From Xanthobacter tagetidis (GTDB lineage Bacteria > Pseudomonadota > Alphaproteobacteria > Rhizobiales > Xanthobacteraceae), in NCBI RefSeq assembly GCF_003667445.1, contig NZ_RCTF01000001.1, positions 62,001 through 126,000 of the forward strand: a stretch of DNA of 64,000 nt. Direction: 5' to 3'. Below are positions 37,507 to 46,523 of this stretch, one piece after another. The first letter of the stretch is position 1. Every line of letters begins with the position of its first letter. Position numbers and translations under genes: made by a program. The notes beneath the pieces were generated by a model. That model searched no databases, was not told where the DNA came from, and worked only from the letters and a program-made list of their open reading frames with translations.

Positions 37507-38806
37507 GGCTAGGTCGCCGAAATCACCCACCGCATCCGCATCGTCCAAGGCGCCGAGGTCTCCGAAGGCCGCATCCAAGGGGGCGCAACCTGCCGCAGAT
37601 GGGCGCTGGCTGTCCATCGTCGGCATCGGCGAGGACGGACCGGACGGGCTCTCGCCGGCAGCGCGGGCTCAGATCGAAGGCGCGCAGATCGTGTTCGGCG
37701 GCGCGCGCCACCTTGCGCTGGCGCAGGCGCTCATCCGCGGCGAGGCTCACGCATGGCCGAGCCCGTTCGCGATCGATCCGGTGCTCGCCGCCCGCGGGCG
37801 CGCCGTGTGCGTGCTGGCCTCGGGCGACCCCATGCTCCACGGCGTCGGCGCGGTGCTGGCGCGCCACGTTCCGGCGGACGAGATGCGGGTGGTCCCCGGC
37901 CCCTCCGCCTTCGCGCTCGCCGCCGCGCGGCTCGGCTGGCCGCTCCAGGAGACGGCGCAGGTCTCGCTGCACGGTCGTGAGATCGGCCGGCTGCGGCCTT
38001 TTCTCCAGCCCGGGGCGCGCATCCTTGCCCTGACGTCGGACGAGCACGGCCCCGCAGCGGTCGCGCGCCTGCTTGCCGAATACGGCTGCGGCGCCTCGCG
38101 CCTCACGGTGCTGGAGGCGCTGGGCGGGCCGCGCGAGCGCATCCGGGCGGCACGGGCGGATGGCTTCGACCTCGTCGGCATCCAGCCGCTGAACCTCGTC
38201 GCCATCGAGATCGAGATGGCGGAGGGCGCACCGGTTCTCACCCTTGCCAACGGCCTTCCCGACGAGCTGTTCGAGCATGACGGGCAGATCACCAAGCGCG
38301 AGATCAGGGCGCTGACCCTCTCCGCCCTCGCCCCGCGCCGGGGCGAACTGCTGTGGGACATCGGCGGCGGATCGGGCTCGGTCTCCATCGAGTGGCTGCT
38401 CAGCGATCCCTCGCTGTCCGCCATCGCCATCGAGAAGGACGCCACCCGCGCCGCCCGCATGGCGCGCAATGCCGAGCGGCTCGGCGTGCCGCACCTCCAG
38501 ATTGTCGAGGGTGCGGCACCCAAGGCCCTTGCGGGCCTGCCCCCGCCCGATGTCATCTTCGTCGGCGGCGGCGCCAGCCGGACGCGGTTGCTGGACACCG
38601 CTTTGGAGGCGCTGAAGCCCGGCGGGCGGCTGGTGGCCAACGCGGTGACGCTGCAGACCGAGGCGCTGCTGCTCGCCGCCCATGCGCGGCTGGGCGGCGA
38701 TCTCGTGCGGATCGCGCTGTCGCGCGCGGCGCCGGTGCAGGGGCTCACCGGCTGGCGCTCGGCCATGCCGGTGACCCAGTGGCGGCATGTAAAGGCGAAG
38801 GCCTGA
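37505..38806 (+). CDS. cobL: Precorrin-6Y C5,15-methyltransferase (decarboxylating) CobL
   Basis: 433 residues. A fusion of a CbiE-type methylase (LSIVGIGEDGPDGLSPAA, LASGDPMLHGVGAVL, VVPGPSAFALAAARLGWP) and, from about residue 255, a CbiT-type class I methyltransferase (LTLSALAPRRGELLWDIGGGSGS, IFVGGGASRTRLLD). It methylates C5 and C15 and decarboxylates the C12 acetate. The first 34 residues (SPKSPTASASSKAPRSPKA) are an unusual Ser/Ala/Lys leader, but no other start codon lies between this ATG and the methylase core, and GAAGGAG is ten bases upstream. Confidence 0.94.
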   Translation: MARSPKSPTASASSKAPRSPKAASKGAQPAADGRWLSIVGIGEDGPDGLSPAARAQIEGAQIVFGGARHLALAQALIRGEAHAWPSPFAIDPVLAARGRAVCVLASGDPMLHGVGAVLARHVPADEMRVVPGPSAFALAAARLGWPLQETAQVSLHGREIGRLRPFLQPGARILALTSDEHGPAAVARLLAEYGCGASRLTVLEALGGPRERIRAARADGFDLVGIQPLNLVAIEIEMAEGAPVLTLANGLPDELFEHDGQITKREIRALTLSALAPRRGELLWDIGGGSGSVSIEWLLSDPSLSAIAIEKDATRAARMARNAERLGVPHLQIVEGAAPKALAGLPPPDVIFVGGGASRTRLLDTALEALKPGGRLVANAVTLQTEALLLAAHARLGGDLVRIALSRAAPVQGLTGWRSAMPVTQWRHVKAKA

Positions 38807-38843
38807 AAGCGCCGGCGTCAAGGCGAAGGGTTGAGGAAGGAAG

Positions 38844-39227
38844 ATGATCGTCGCCGGCATCGGCTCGAAGCGGGGCGTATCGCAGGACGAGGTGCTCGCC
38901 GCCCTCGACGCGGCGCTGGCGCGCGCCGATCTGGCTCGCGCGGACGTCAGCCTCATCGCCGCCCCCGCCGTGAAGGGCGGAGAGGCCGGGATCAGCGAGG
39001 CGGCGGCAGCGCTCGGGCTGCCGCTGGTCCTGGTGCCGCAGACCCAGCTTGAGGCCGCCTCGAACCGCACCAAGACCCGTTCCGAGCGGGTGGTCGCGCT
39101 GCTGCGCGTGCCGTCGGCGGCGGAGACAGCGGCGCTGGCGGCGGGCGGCGCGCAGGCGCAGCTGCTCGGCCCGCGCCTCGCGCTCGGCCCCGTGACCTGC
39201 GCCCTGGTGCGGCGCGACGCGTCATGA
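38844..39227 (+). CDS. cobE: Cobalamin biosynthesis protein CobE (CbiG C-terminal type)
   Basis: 127 residues with a strong ribosome site (GAGGAAGGAAG). [21 protein letters not shown] at the N-terminus, [17 protein letters not shown]-like middle and [15 protein letters not shown] match CobE/CbiG-C proteins. In the aerobic route CobE's exact role is still debated; the fold is that of the CbiG acetaldehyde-releasing hydrolase C-terminal domain. Placed between cobL and cobM, coupled to cobM by a four-base overlap. Confidence 0.9.
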   Translation: MIVAGIGSKRGVSQDEVLAALDAALARADLARADVSLIAAPAVKGGEAGISEAAAALGLPLVLVPQTQLEAASNRTKTRSERVVALLRVPSAAETAALAAGGAQAQLLGPRLALGPVTCALVRRDAS

Positions 39228-39985
39228 CCGTCCATTTCATCGGCGCCGGTCCCGGCGCGGCCGACCTCATCACGGTGCGCGGACGCGATCTCATCGCCCG
39301 CTGTCCGGTGTGCCTCCATGCCGGCTCCACCGTGGCGCCGGAGCTGCTCTCCTGGTGCCCGCCGGGAGCGCGCATCGTCGACACCGCCCCGCTCGACCTC
39401 GACCGGATCGAGGCGGAGTTCATGCGCGCCCATGATGCGGGCGAGGACGTGGCGCGGCTGCACTCGGGCGACCTGTCGCTCTACAGCGCGGTCGCCGAGC
39501 AGGTGCGCCGCCTGGAGCGACGCGGCATTCCCTATACGCTCACCCCCGGCGTGCCGGCCTTCGCCGCGGCGGCGGCATTGGTCGGGCGCGAGCTGACCGT
39601 GCCCGAGGTGGCGCAGAGCGTGGTGCTGACCCGCGTCTCCGGCCGTGCTTCCGCCATGCCGGAGGGGGAAAGGCTGGAAGCCTTCGCCGCCACCGGCGCG
39701 ACGCTCGCCATCCACCTCGCGGTGCATGTGCTGGGCGCGGTGGTGGAAGCGCTGACGCCGCATTACGGGGCCGACTGCCCGGTGGCGGTGGTGGAGCGCG
39801 CCACCTGGCCGCAGGAGCGGGTGGTCACGGGCACCCTTGCCGACATCGAGGGCAAGCTCGCCGCCGAGCCCATGACGCGCACGGCGCTGATCCTGGTGGG
39901 CCGCGCGCTCGCGGCCGGCGATTTCCGCGAGAGCGCGCTCTACGACCGCGACTATGTGCGCCGCTTCCGGGGAGGCGGCGCGTGA
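39224..39985 (+). CDS. cobM: Precorrin-4 C11-methyltransferase CobM
   Basis: 253 residues. [22 protein letters not shown] at the N-terminus, [16 protein letters not shown], the methylase-type [21 protein letters not shown], and [20 protein letters not shown] are characteristic of CobM/CbiF. It methylates precorrin-4 at C11 to give precorrin-5. Its last 34 bases overlap the end of the antisense cbiD. Confidence 0.95.
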   Translation: MTVHFIGAGPGAADLITVRGRDLIARCPVCLHAGSTVAPELLSWCPPGARIVDTAPLDLDRIEAEFMRAHDAGEDVARLHSGDLSLYSAVAEQVRRLERRGIPYTLTPGVPAFAAAAALVGRELTVPEVAQSVVLTRVSGRASAMPEGERLEAFAATGATLAIHLAVHVLGAVVEALTPHYGADCPVAVVERATWPQERVVTGTLADIEGKLAAEPMTRTALILVGRALAAGDFRESALYDRDYVRRFRGGGA

Positions 39986-41112
39986 GCCGGGGCGAAGGGC
40001 GCGCGGCCCCGGAGCGCGCCGTCGCGATCGAACACGACGATCTCCAGCAGCACGTCGCCGCGCCGGAGCGCGCCCGCCGCGGTCTCCCAGGCGCCGCGCG
40101 CCACCGCGTCGCCGAGCGCGATGCCGGCCTCCGCCGCGATGGCGAAGGCATGGGCCACGGTGTTGGCCTGTGCGATCGCGGCCGCCACCTCCTCGCTCGC
40201 GCCCGCCCCGCGCGCAAGCTCGGCGAGGGCGGGAAGGTCGGCGTTGCCGCGCTTGGAATGGAGGTCGAGGCGGCCCTGCGCCAGCTTCGTCATCTTGGCG
40301 ACGCCGCCCGCCACCGTGACCTTCCCGACCGGGTGGGCGGCGAGATATTTCAGCATGCCGCCGGCGAAGTCGCCCATGTCGATCAGCGCCACCTCGGGCA
40401 AACCGTGCAGCGCCTGGACCGCAGCCTCGGAGGCGGAGCCGGTGGCGCCGGCCACATGGCCGATCTCCATGGCCCGGGCCACGTCGATGCCGCGATGGAT
40501 GGAGTGGATCCAGGCCGAGCAGGAGAATGGGATCACCACCCCCGTGGTGCCCAGCACCGAGAGCCCGCCGAGGATGCCGAGGCGCGGGTTGAGCGTCTTC
40601 AGCGCCAATGCCGCGCCGTCGGCGATGGAGATCTCCACGTGGGCGTCGGGCGCGAGGCCGTGCGCCGCGGCCACCTCGGCGATCCCTTCGGCGATCATGC
40701 GGCGCGGCACGGGGTTGATGGCCGGCTCGCCCGGCGGCAAGGGCAGGCCCGGCCTCGTGATGGTGCCGACCCCCGGCCCCGCGGCGAAGGTGACGCCCGC
40801 GCCCGGCGCGCCGCGGCGCACGGTGGCGAGCACCAGCGCGCCGTGGGTCACGTCCGGGTCGTCGCCGGCGTCCTTGACGATGCCGGCGGTGGCGCTCTCC
40901 TCCCCCAGGTCCTGCCGCGCCAGCGCGAAGGCGGGGCGCTGGCCGCCGGGGAGCCTCACCTCCACAGGATCGGGGAAGGCGCCCGTCGCCAGGGCCGCGA
41001 ACGCCGCCTTGGCGGCGCCGGCGGCGCAGGTGCCGGTGGTCCAGCCGCGCCGCAGATGCGGGCCGCCGGGTTCCGGATCGGACGGGCCATCGGTTTCGGG
41101 CGCAACGCTCAT
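39952..41112 (-). CDS. cbiD: Cobalt-precorrin-5B (C1)-methyltransferase, CbiD family
   Basis: 386 residues, opposite strand. Hallmarks: [18 protein letters not shown] at 21-38, [43 protein letters not shown], and [12 protein letters not shown], all CbiD. In the anaerobic pathway CbiD methylates C1; the aerobic counterpart is CobF, not found here. It therefore probably supplies precorrin-6A in an otherwise aerobic set. Divergent from cobB with 62 bases between; convergent with cobM, sharing 34 bases. Confidence 0.94.
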   Translation of the reverse strand: MSVAPETDGPSDPEPGGPHLRRGWTTGTCAAGAAKAAFAALATGAFPDPVEVRLPGGQRPAFALARQDLGEESATAGIVKDAGDDPDVTHGALVLATVRRGAPGAGVTFAAGPGVGTITRPGLPLPPGEPAINPVPRRMIAEGIAEVAAAHGLAPDAHVEISIADGAALALKTLNPRLGILGGLSVLGTTGVVIPFSCSAWIHSIHRGIDVARAMEIGHVAGATGSASEAAVQALHGLPEVALIDMGDFAGGMLKYLAAHPVGKVTVAGGVAKMTKLAQGRLDLHSKRGNADLPALAELARGAGASEEVAAAIAQANTVAHAFAIAAEAGIALGDAVARGAWETAAGALRRGDVLLEIVVFDRDGALRGRAPFAPAHAPPPRKRRT

Positions 41113-41174
41113 GGCCTGAGTGATAGGCCCGAAGGCCGCGCCTTTGAAGGGCCGTCCGCGGGCGGGGCGGCATC

Positions 41175-42494
41175 ATGAGCGCGCGCGGCTTCCTCGTCGG
41201 CGCGCCGCGCTCGGGTTCGGGCAAGACCACGGTGACGCTGGCGCTGCTCTCCGCCTTCGCCCGGCGGGGCGTGAAGGTGCGGGCGGTGAAGACCGGGCCG
41301 GACTATATCGATCCCGCCTTCCACGCCGCCGCCACCGGCCGGGAGGGCCTCAACCTCGACAGCTGGGCCATGCCGCCCGCATTGCTCGACGCGCTCGCGG
41401 CCGAGGCGGCGGAGGGGGCCGAGCTGCTGGTGGCCGAAGGCGCCATGGGCCTGTTCGACGGCGTTCCGGCCGCGCCGCGCCGCACCGGCGCGGGAGCGGA
41501 CGTCGCGGCGCGGCTCGGCCTGCCGGCGGTCCTGGTGCTGGACGTGTCCGGCCAGTCGCAGACCGCGGCGGCGGTGGCGCGCGGCTTCGCGCTGTTCGAT
41601 CCCGAGGTCCCGCTCGCCGGCGTGGTGCTGAACAAGCTCGCCAGCGCGCGCCACGAGGCGCTGATCCGCACCGCGATGGAGGCGGCAGGCATCGCCGTGC
41701 TCGGCGCGATCCCGCGCGAGGCGGGCCTGATCCTGCCGGAGCGCCATCTCGGCCTCGTCCAGGCGGAAGAGACGGGCGATCTCGACGCCCGCCTCGCCGC
41801 GCTTGCCGACCTCGCCGAGCGGCATCTCGACCTTGACGCGCTCGCGGCCGCCGCCCGGCCGCTGAGGCTCCTCCCGGCGTCAGACGCGCAGGCGCACGCC
41901 TTGCCGCCGCCCGGCCAACGGGTCGCGCTGGCGCGGGACGCCGCCTTCTCCTTCGTCTACGGCCATGTGCTGGCGCACTGGCGCCGCAGCGGCGCCGAGA
42001 TCGTTCCCTTCTCGCCGCTCGCGGACGAGGCCCCGGACGAGGGCTGCGACGCGCTGTGGCTGCCCGGCGGCTACCCGGAACTCCATGCCGGCCGGCTCGC
42101 GGCGGCGGATCGGTTCCGCGACGGCGTGCGCCGGTTCGCGCAGACGCGGCCGGTGCATGGGGAGTGCGGCGGCTACATGGCGCTCGGCCGCGTCCTGACC
42201 GATGCGGACGGCACGGCGCACCGGATGCTCGGCCTGCTCGACCTGGAGACCAGCTTCGCGCAGCGCCGCATGAATCTCGGCTATCGCGCGGCGCGATTGC
42301 TTGCGCCCTCGCCGCTGGGGCCGGAGGGCGCCGGCGTGCGCGGCCACGAATTCCACTACGCCACCACGCTCACGCGCGGCGACGACGCGCCGCTGGCGCA
42401 GCTCGCCGACGCGCAGGGGCGCGACCTTGGCCCGGCGGGCAGCCGGCGCGGGCACGTGACGGGTAGTTTCTTCCACGCCATCGCCCGCGCCTGA
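41175..42494 (+). CDS. cobB: Cobyrinic/hydrogenobyrinic acid a,c-diamide synthase CobB
   Basis: 439 residues. N-terminal P-loop amidoligase domain (GAPRSGSGKTTVTLAL at 9-24, VKTGPDYIDPAFH) and C-terminal class I glutamine amidotransferase-like domain with Cys331 in VHGECGGYMALGR and the His of GHEFHYATTL near 390. It amidates the a and c side chains using glutamine and ATP, giving the substrate for CobNST. Last cob gene seen; cobS, cobT, cobO, cobQ, cobP, cobD and cobF are not in the window. Confidence 0.94.
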   Translation: MSARGFLVGAPRSGSGKTTVTLALLSAFARRGVKVRAVKTGPDYIDPAFHAAATGREGLNLDSWAMPPALLDALAAEAAEGAELLVAEGAMGLFDGVPAAPRRTGAGADVAARLGLPAVLVLDVSGQSQTAAAVARGFALFDPEVPLAGVVLNKLASARHEALIRTAMEAAGIAVLGAIPREAGLILPERHLGLVQAEETGDLDARLAALADLAERHLDLDALAAAARPLRLLPASDAQAHALPPPGQRVALARDAAFSFVYGHVLAHWRRSGAEIVPFSPLADEAPDEGCDALWLPGGYPELHAGRLAAADRFRDGVRRFAQTRPVHGECGGYMALGRVLTDADGTAHRMLGLLDLETSFAQRRMNLGYRAARLLAPSPLGPEGAGVRGHEFHYATTLTRGDDAPLAQLADAQGRDLGPAGSRRGHVTGSFFHAIARA

Positions 42495-42521
42495 ACCGCC
42501 CCGGCCTGGGCGGCGGAGCGC

Positions 42522-42722
42522 CTACCGCACGGTGGCGGCGAAAATCTGCCGCGCCACCAGCCAGGCGCAGGGAACGGCGACCAGAGCGCCGATGCCCGCC
42601 GCGAGCGGGATCAGGTTCATGTCCTGCCCCGACAGCGAGGGCGTCGCCAGGACCACCATCACCCCGATGCCCGCGAACGTGGTGCCCATCACGAGCCAGA
42701 CGAGAATTGCCAGCTTCCACAT
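42522..42722 (-). CDS. Small two-helix membrane protein
   Basis: 66 residues, ATG at 42722 with GGAGGG eight bases upstream. Two hydrophobic helices (LAILVWLVMGTTFAGIGVMVVLA and LIPLAAGIGALVAVPCAWLVA) separated by a short loop TPSLSGQDMN. Inner-membrane protein of unknown function; similar short proteins occur in other Hyphomicrobiales. It converges on cobB with 27 bases between. Confidence 0.7.
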   Translation of the reverse strand: MWKLAILVWLVMGTTFAGIGVMVVLATPSLSGQDMNLIPLAAGIGALVAVPCAWLVARQIFAATVR

Positions 42723-42858
42723 ATCCCTGCCCTCCTTCGAGAGGTTCCAGGAACGTAAACCCGGCAGTGGTGCACAGGGTTGACCTCGATCAACACTCGG
42801 CCCATGTGGATTGCGGCGCTGCGCCGCTGCGGCGAAGTGCGCCGGGAGGAGACGCAGA

Positions 42859-43461
42859 ATGAACGGTTGGGACAAGCGGTTCGCAGGTGAGGAATTCCTG
42901 TTCGGAGAAGCGCCCAACGCCTTCCTCGCCCGGCAGGCCCCGCTGCTGAAGAAAGGCCAGCGGGTGCTGGCGGTGGCGGACGGCGAGGCGCGCAACGGCG
43001 TGTGGCTCGCAGAGCAGGGCCTCAGCGTGCATTCCATGGATTTCTCGTCGGTGGCGCAGGCCAAGGCGCGCCAGTTCGCGGCCCGGCGCGGCGTGACGCT
43101 CGACTTCGAGCTTGCCGACCTCCTGACCTGGGAATTTCCGCCCGAGGCCTACGACGTGGTCGCCACCATCTTCATCCAGTTCATGCCGCCGCAGGACCGG
43201 GCGCGGGTGTTCGCTGGCATGAAGCGCACGCTGAAGCCGGGCGGTCTTCTCATCATGGAGGGCTACCGGCCCGAGCAGATCGCCTACGGCACCGGCGGCC
43301 CGTCCGACCCCACCTGGCACTACACCGAGGACCTGCTGCGCGCGGAATTCTCCGACTTCGAGATCATCGAGCTTGCGAGCTACGACGCCGAGCTGAACGA
43401 GGGGTCGCGGCACAAGGGCCCCTCCGCCCTCATCGACATCGTCGCGCGCAAGCCCGGCTGA
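42859..43461 (+). CDS. Class I SAM-dependent methyltransferase (TehB/Cfa-like small type)
   Basis: 200 residues, strong ribosome site GGGAGGAG. N-terminal WDKRFAGEEFLFGEAPN is typical of the small TehB-like methyltransferases. Motif I is modified (VLAVADGEARNGVWLAEQG in place of the usual DxGxGxG), then MDFSS and the acidic LADLLTWEFP, and LKPGGLLIMEGY before the last strand. Such enzymes are linked to thiopurine, tellurite or small-molecule methylation. Substrate unknown. Confidence 0.82.
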   Translation: MNGWDKRFAGEEFLFGEAPNAFLARQAPLLKKGQRVLAVADGEARNGVWLAEQGLSVHSMDFSSVAQAKARQFAARRGVTLDFELADLLTWEFPPEAYDVVATIFIQFMPPQDRARVFAGMKRTLKPGGLLIMEGYRPEQIAYGTGGPSDPTWHYTEDLLRAEFSDFEIIELASYDAELNEGSRHKGPSALIDIVARKPG

Positions 43462-43589
43462 GGCGCCGCACGCAAACGTGGCGATTGCGCTCGTCCATTT
43501 CCGCGACATCGGCGTTATGATCGCGGGGACGGTCGAAGATGCCGCCACGCGGGCGCTCCCCGCCCGCCTTTGCCGGGAGGACGTGAGCC

Positions 43590-43811
43590 ATGAGGTGCGA
43601 ACTCAAGGACGACGATTTCCGCGAGGCCGTGCTCGACATTGTCAGCGCCAAGGAGGGGCAGGCGATCATCATCCAGGTGGTGGGCGGATCGACCATCACC
43701 GGATTTGCCCCCATGAGCGTCGGCCGGGACTATCTGCGCTGCCAGGTGGCGGCCGGCGCCGGGCACAAGGAGCAGATCGTGCCCTTCCATTCCATCACCT
43801 GCGTGCGCTGA
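43590..43811 (+). CDS. Small hypothetical protein
   Basis: 73 residues with an upstream GGGAGG. Compact alpha/beta composition: DDFREAVLDIVSAKEGQAIIIQVVGGSTITGF, then GRDYLRCQVAAGAGHKEQIVPFHSITCVR. It resembles a small Sm/SH3-like barrel in pattern (a short helix followed by strands), but I cannot name a family. Two Cys besides the N-terminal one. Probably cytoplasmic. Confidence 0.65.
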   Translation: MRCELKDDDFREAVLDIVSAKEGQAIIIQVVGGSTITGFAPMSVGRDYLRCQVAAGAGHKEQIVPFHSITCVR

Positions 43812-43969
43812 AGCCATTTCTTCGGTGCCGCATGCGGACAGAGCCGGGCGCGCGCTGCGCGCATGACGCGCGGTGCACGCTTGCGCACGAGGCGCTCGCG
43901 CGGATGCGTCTTTCGTCCTATATGCGGTAGCCGAAAGCCCGCTTGGCTCTCAGCCTCAGGAGAAAGACC

Positions 43970-45448
43970 ATGGCCTCTCCCCAGCCTCTCGCCCGTACCG
44001 GCGCGCCGCGCTTCACCCTCCTGCGCGAGCAGATGCTCATTGGCGGCCAATGGGTCGGCGCCGACAGCGGCGAGGCCATCTCCGTCACCAACCCCGCCAC
44101 CGGGGAAGTGATCGGCACCGTGCCGCGGGGCGGCACCGACGAGACCCGCCGCGCCATCGAGGCGGCGGACAAGGCGTTCGCCGGCTGGCGCGCCACTCCC
44201 GCCGGCGACCGCGCGGCGAAGCTGCACAAGCTCGCCGACCTCATCCTCGCCAATGCCGAGGAACTGGCAGTCATCCTCACCACCGAACAGGGCAAGCCGC
44301 TGCCGGAAGCGCGCGGCGAGATCGGCGCGTCCGCCGCCTATGTGCGCTGGTTCGCCGAGGAGGCGCGGCGCCTCTATGGCGACGTGATCCCCTCCCCCTG
44401 GGCTGGCCGGCGCATCCTCGTCACCAAGGAGCCGGTGGGCGTGTGCGCGGCCATCACGCCGTGGAACTTCCCGTCCTCCATGCTTTCGCGCAAGATCGGC
44501 GCGGCGCTCGCCGCGGGCTGCACCGTGGTGTGCAAGCCGGCCGAACTCACCCCCTTCTCCGGCCTCGCCTGGGGCGTGCTGGCGGAGATGGCGGGCATCC
44601 CGGCGGGCGTGGTGAACATCGTCACCGGCAAGTCCTCGCTGATCGGCGCCGAGATGACCTCGAACCCGATCGTCAAGAAGGTGACGTTCACCGGCTCCAC
44701 GCCGGTGGGCAAGCTGCTGGTGAAGCAGTCTGCGGACACCATGAAGAAGGTGTCCATGGAACTCGGCGGCAACGCGCCTTTCCTGGTGTTCGACGACGCC
44801 GACCTCGATCTCGCCGTCGAGCAGGCCATCGCCTCCAAGTTCCGCAACGTGGGCCAGACCTGCGTGTGCGCCAATCGCTTCTATGTCCAGGCCGGCATCT
44901 ATGACGCCTTCGCGGCGAAGTTCGCCGAGGCCTCGAAGAAGCTGAAGGTGGGCAACGGCATGGAGGAGGGCGTCGCCGCCGGTCCGCTGATCGACGAGAA
45001 GGCGCTGAAGAAGGTGGAGAGCCTGCTTGCCGACGCGCTCGGCAAGGGGGCGCAGGTGCTCGCCGGCGGCAAGCAGCCCGCGCAGGGCGGCACCTTCTTC
45101 GAGCCGACCGTGCTCAAGGGCGCGACCCAGGACATGGACTTCGCGCGCGAGGAAATCTTCGGCCCGCTTGCCCCGCTCTTCAAGTTCGAGACCGAGGAAG
45201 AGGCCGTCCGCTACGCCAATGACACCGAGTACGGCCTCGCCTGCTACTTCTTCACCAAGGACCTCGGCCGCGCCTTCCGCGTCTCCGAGGCGCTCCAGTA
45301 CGGGCAGGTGGGCGTCAATGCCGGCGTCATCACCACGGAAGTTGCTCCGTTCGGCGGCGTGAAGGAGAGCGGCGTCGGCCGCGAGGGCTCGAAGTACGGC
45401 TGCGACGACTATCTCAACATCAAGTACGTCTGCCTCGGCGGCCTCTGA
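43970..45448 (+). CDS. gabD: NAD(P)-dependent succinate-semialdehyde dehydrogenase
   Basis: 492 residues from the ATG at 43970 (AGGAGA upstream). ALDH fold with catalytic Glu264 in MELGGNAPFLVF and nucleophile Cys298 in GQTCVCANRFYV; the CVC pair is the redox-switch arrangement of GabD. Also ITPWNFPSSMLSRKIGAALA and the C-terminal FGGVKESGVGREGSKYG. It oxidises succinate semialdehyde to succinate at the end of GABA and putrescine degradation. Monocistronic; a CCGGGGCC-TT-GGCCCCGG palindrome follows the stop without a T run. Confidence 0.9.
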   Translation: MASPQPLARTGAPRFTLLREQMLIGGQWVGADSGEAISVTNPATGEVIGTVPRGGTDETRRAIEAADKAFAGWRATPAGDRAAKLHKLADLILANAEELAVILTTEQGKPLPEARGEIGASAAYVRWFAEEARRLYGDVIPSPWAGRRILVTKEPVGVCAAITPWNFPSSMLSRKIGAALAAGCTVVCKPAELTPFSGLAWGVLAEMAGIPAGVVNIVTGKSSLIGAEMTSNPIVKKVTFTGSTPVGKLLVKQSADTMKKVSMELGGNAPFLVFDDADLDLAVEQAIASKFRNVGQTCVCANRFYVQAGIYDAFAAKFAEASKKLKVGNGMEEGVAAGPLIDEKALKKVESLLADALGKGAQVLAGGKQPAQGGTFFEPTVLKGATQDMDFAREEIFGPLAPLFKFETEEEAVRYANDTEYGLACYFFTKDLGRAFRVSEALQYGQVGVNAGVITTEVAPFGGVKESGVGREGSKYGCDDYLNIKYVCLGGL

Positions 45449-45499
45449 GCCGCTGACGCGCGCCGCCGGGGCCTTGGCCCCGGTGGCCGCCCAACCACC

Positions 45500-46411
45500 T
45501 CATCCCGCGGCGCCGGGCGCGCTGCGGGCCATCTCCATGATCAGCGACCGCAGCCAGCGGTGCGCCGGATCGTTCCGGTAGCGCACGTGCCACGCCATGT
45601 GCACCGGGAAGGTGCCGAGGTCGACCGGCGCCTCCACCACCTTCAGCCGCGGGTCGTGGGCGAGGCGCTTGCAGATCAGGCGCGGCAGCGTGGCGCAGAA
45701 ATCGGTGGCCGCCACCATTTCCGGCACCGCGAGGAAATGCGTCACCGAGAGCGCGACCTCGCGCCTCAAGCCCTGCCGCTCCAGCGCCTGGAACAGGCCG
45801 GCCCGCAAGCGGCCCGGCGGCATGACGTTCACATGCTTCAGGCGCTCGAACTGGGCGCGGGTCAAATCCCCCGTCACCTGCGGATGGCCGGCGCGCACCA
45901 CGCAGGCGAAGCCCTCATCCATGATGTGCTGGACCACGATGTTGTCCGGCGCATCGACCACCCGGCCCAGCGCCATCGCGGTGGTGCCGGAGATGACGCC
46001 GGTCTCGGCGAGGTCGGTGCCGTAGGGAGTGAGGCGCAGCGTGATGCCCGGCGCCACCTCGCCCAGCCGCGCGACGATCCCCGGAATCAGCGCGAACTCG
46101 ACGAAGCCGTTCGGCGCCAGGGTGACAAGCCGCTCGGCGAGCGCCGGGTCGAACGCCTGCTGGCCCAGCACCACCGCGTCGATCTTGGACAGCGCATCGG
46201 CGATCGCCGGCGCGAGGTCGAGCGCCAGGGCGGTCGGCTCGATGCCGTAGCGCGCGCGGACGAACAGAGGGTCCCGCATCACGGTCCGCAGCCGGCCAAG
46301 GGCGTTCGACAGCGCGGGCTGGGTGATGCCGAGCCGCGCCGCCGCGCGGGTGACGTTGCGCTCCTCCATCAGGGTGACGAAGACCGGCAGGAGATTGAGG
46401 TCGTAGCGCAT
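45500..46411 (-). CDS. LysR-family transcriptional regulator
   Basis: 303 residues. N-terminal winged HTH (DLNLLPVFVTLMEERNVTRAAARLGITQPALSNALGRLR, residues 4-42) and a periplasmic-binding-like effector domain (LVTLAPNGFVEFALIPGIVARL, the usual first strand). The DLNLL start places it in the NodD/SyrM-like subgroup. It is divergently placed from the DJ-1/ABM/aldo-keto reductase operon across an A+T-rich 112-base gap, so it very likely controls that operon and itself. Confidence 0.9.
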   Translation of the reverse strand: MRYDLNLLPVFVTLMEERNVTRAAARLGITQPALSNALGRLRTVMRDPLFVRARYGIEPTALALDLAPAIADALSKIDAVVLGQQAFDPALAERLVTLAPNGFVEFALIPGIVARLGEVAPGITLRLTPYGTDLAETGVISGTTAMALGRVVDAPDNIVVQHIMDEGFACVVRAGHPQVTGDLTRAQFERLKHVNVMPPGRLRAGLFQALERQGLRREVALSVTHFLAVPEMVAATDFCATLPRLICKRLAHDPRLKVVEAPVDLGTFPVHMAWHVRYRNDPAHRWLRSLIMEMARSAPGAAG

Positions 46412-46523
46412 CAGTTATAATTCTCAATGAATATCTAGAATAATATCAATAAATTTCAGGAATATAAAGACCCGGCGCATGGTGAGCCTGTCCGAACCGG
46501 ACGCATCCACGACGGAGGCAGAC
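46412..46523. promoter_or_regulatory. Divergent A+T-rich control region of the LysR-DJ-1 pair
   Basis: The stretch 46420-46465 is strikingly A+T-rich (TTATAATTCTC, AATATCTAGAATAATATC) for this genome. It contains a partial dyad centred on TCTAGA near 46433 and several T-N11-A spacings expected for LysR binding. Exact -35/-10 assignments are not secure. Confidence 0.55.

Noticed and set aside
37523-41230. 1235-codon antisense frame across cobL to cbiD
   Set aside because: Overlaps several well-supported genes and shows only shadow-type composition.
45470-45500. CCGGGGCC-TT-GGCCCCGG palindrome after gabD as terminator
   Set aside because: Loop too small and no T run; not supported as a terminator.
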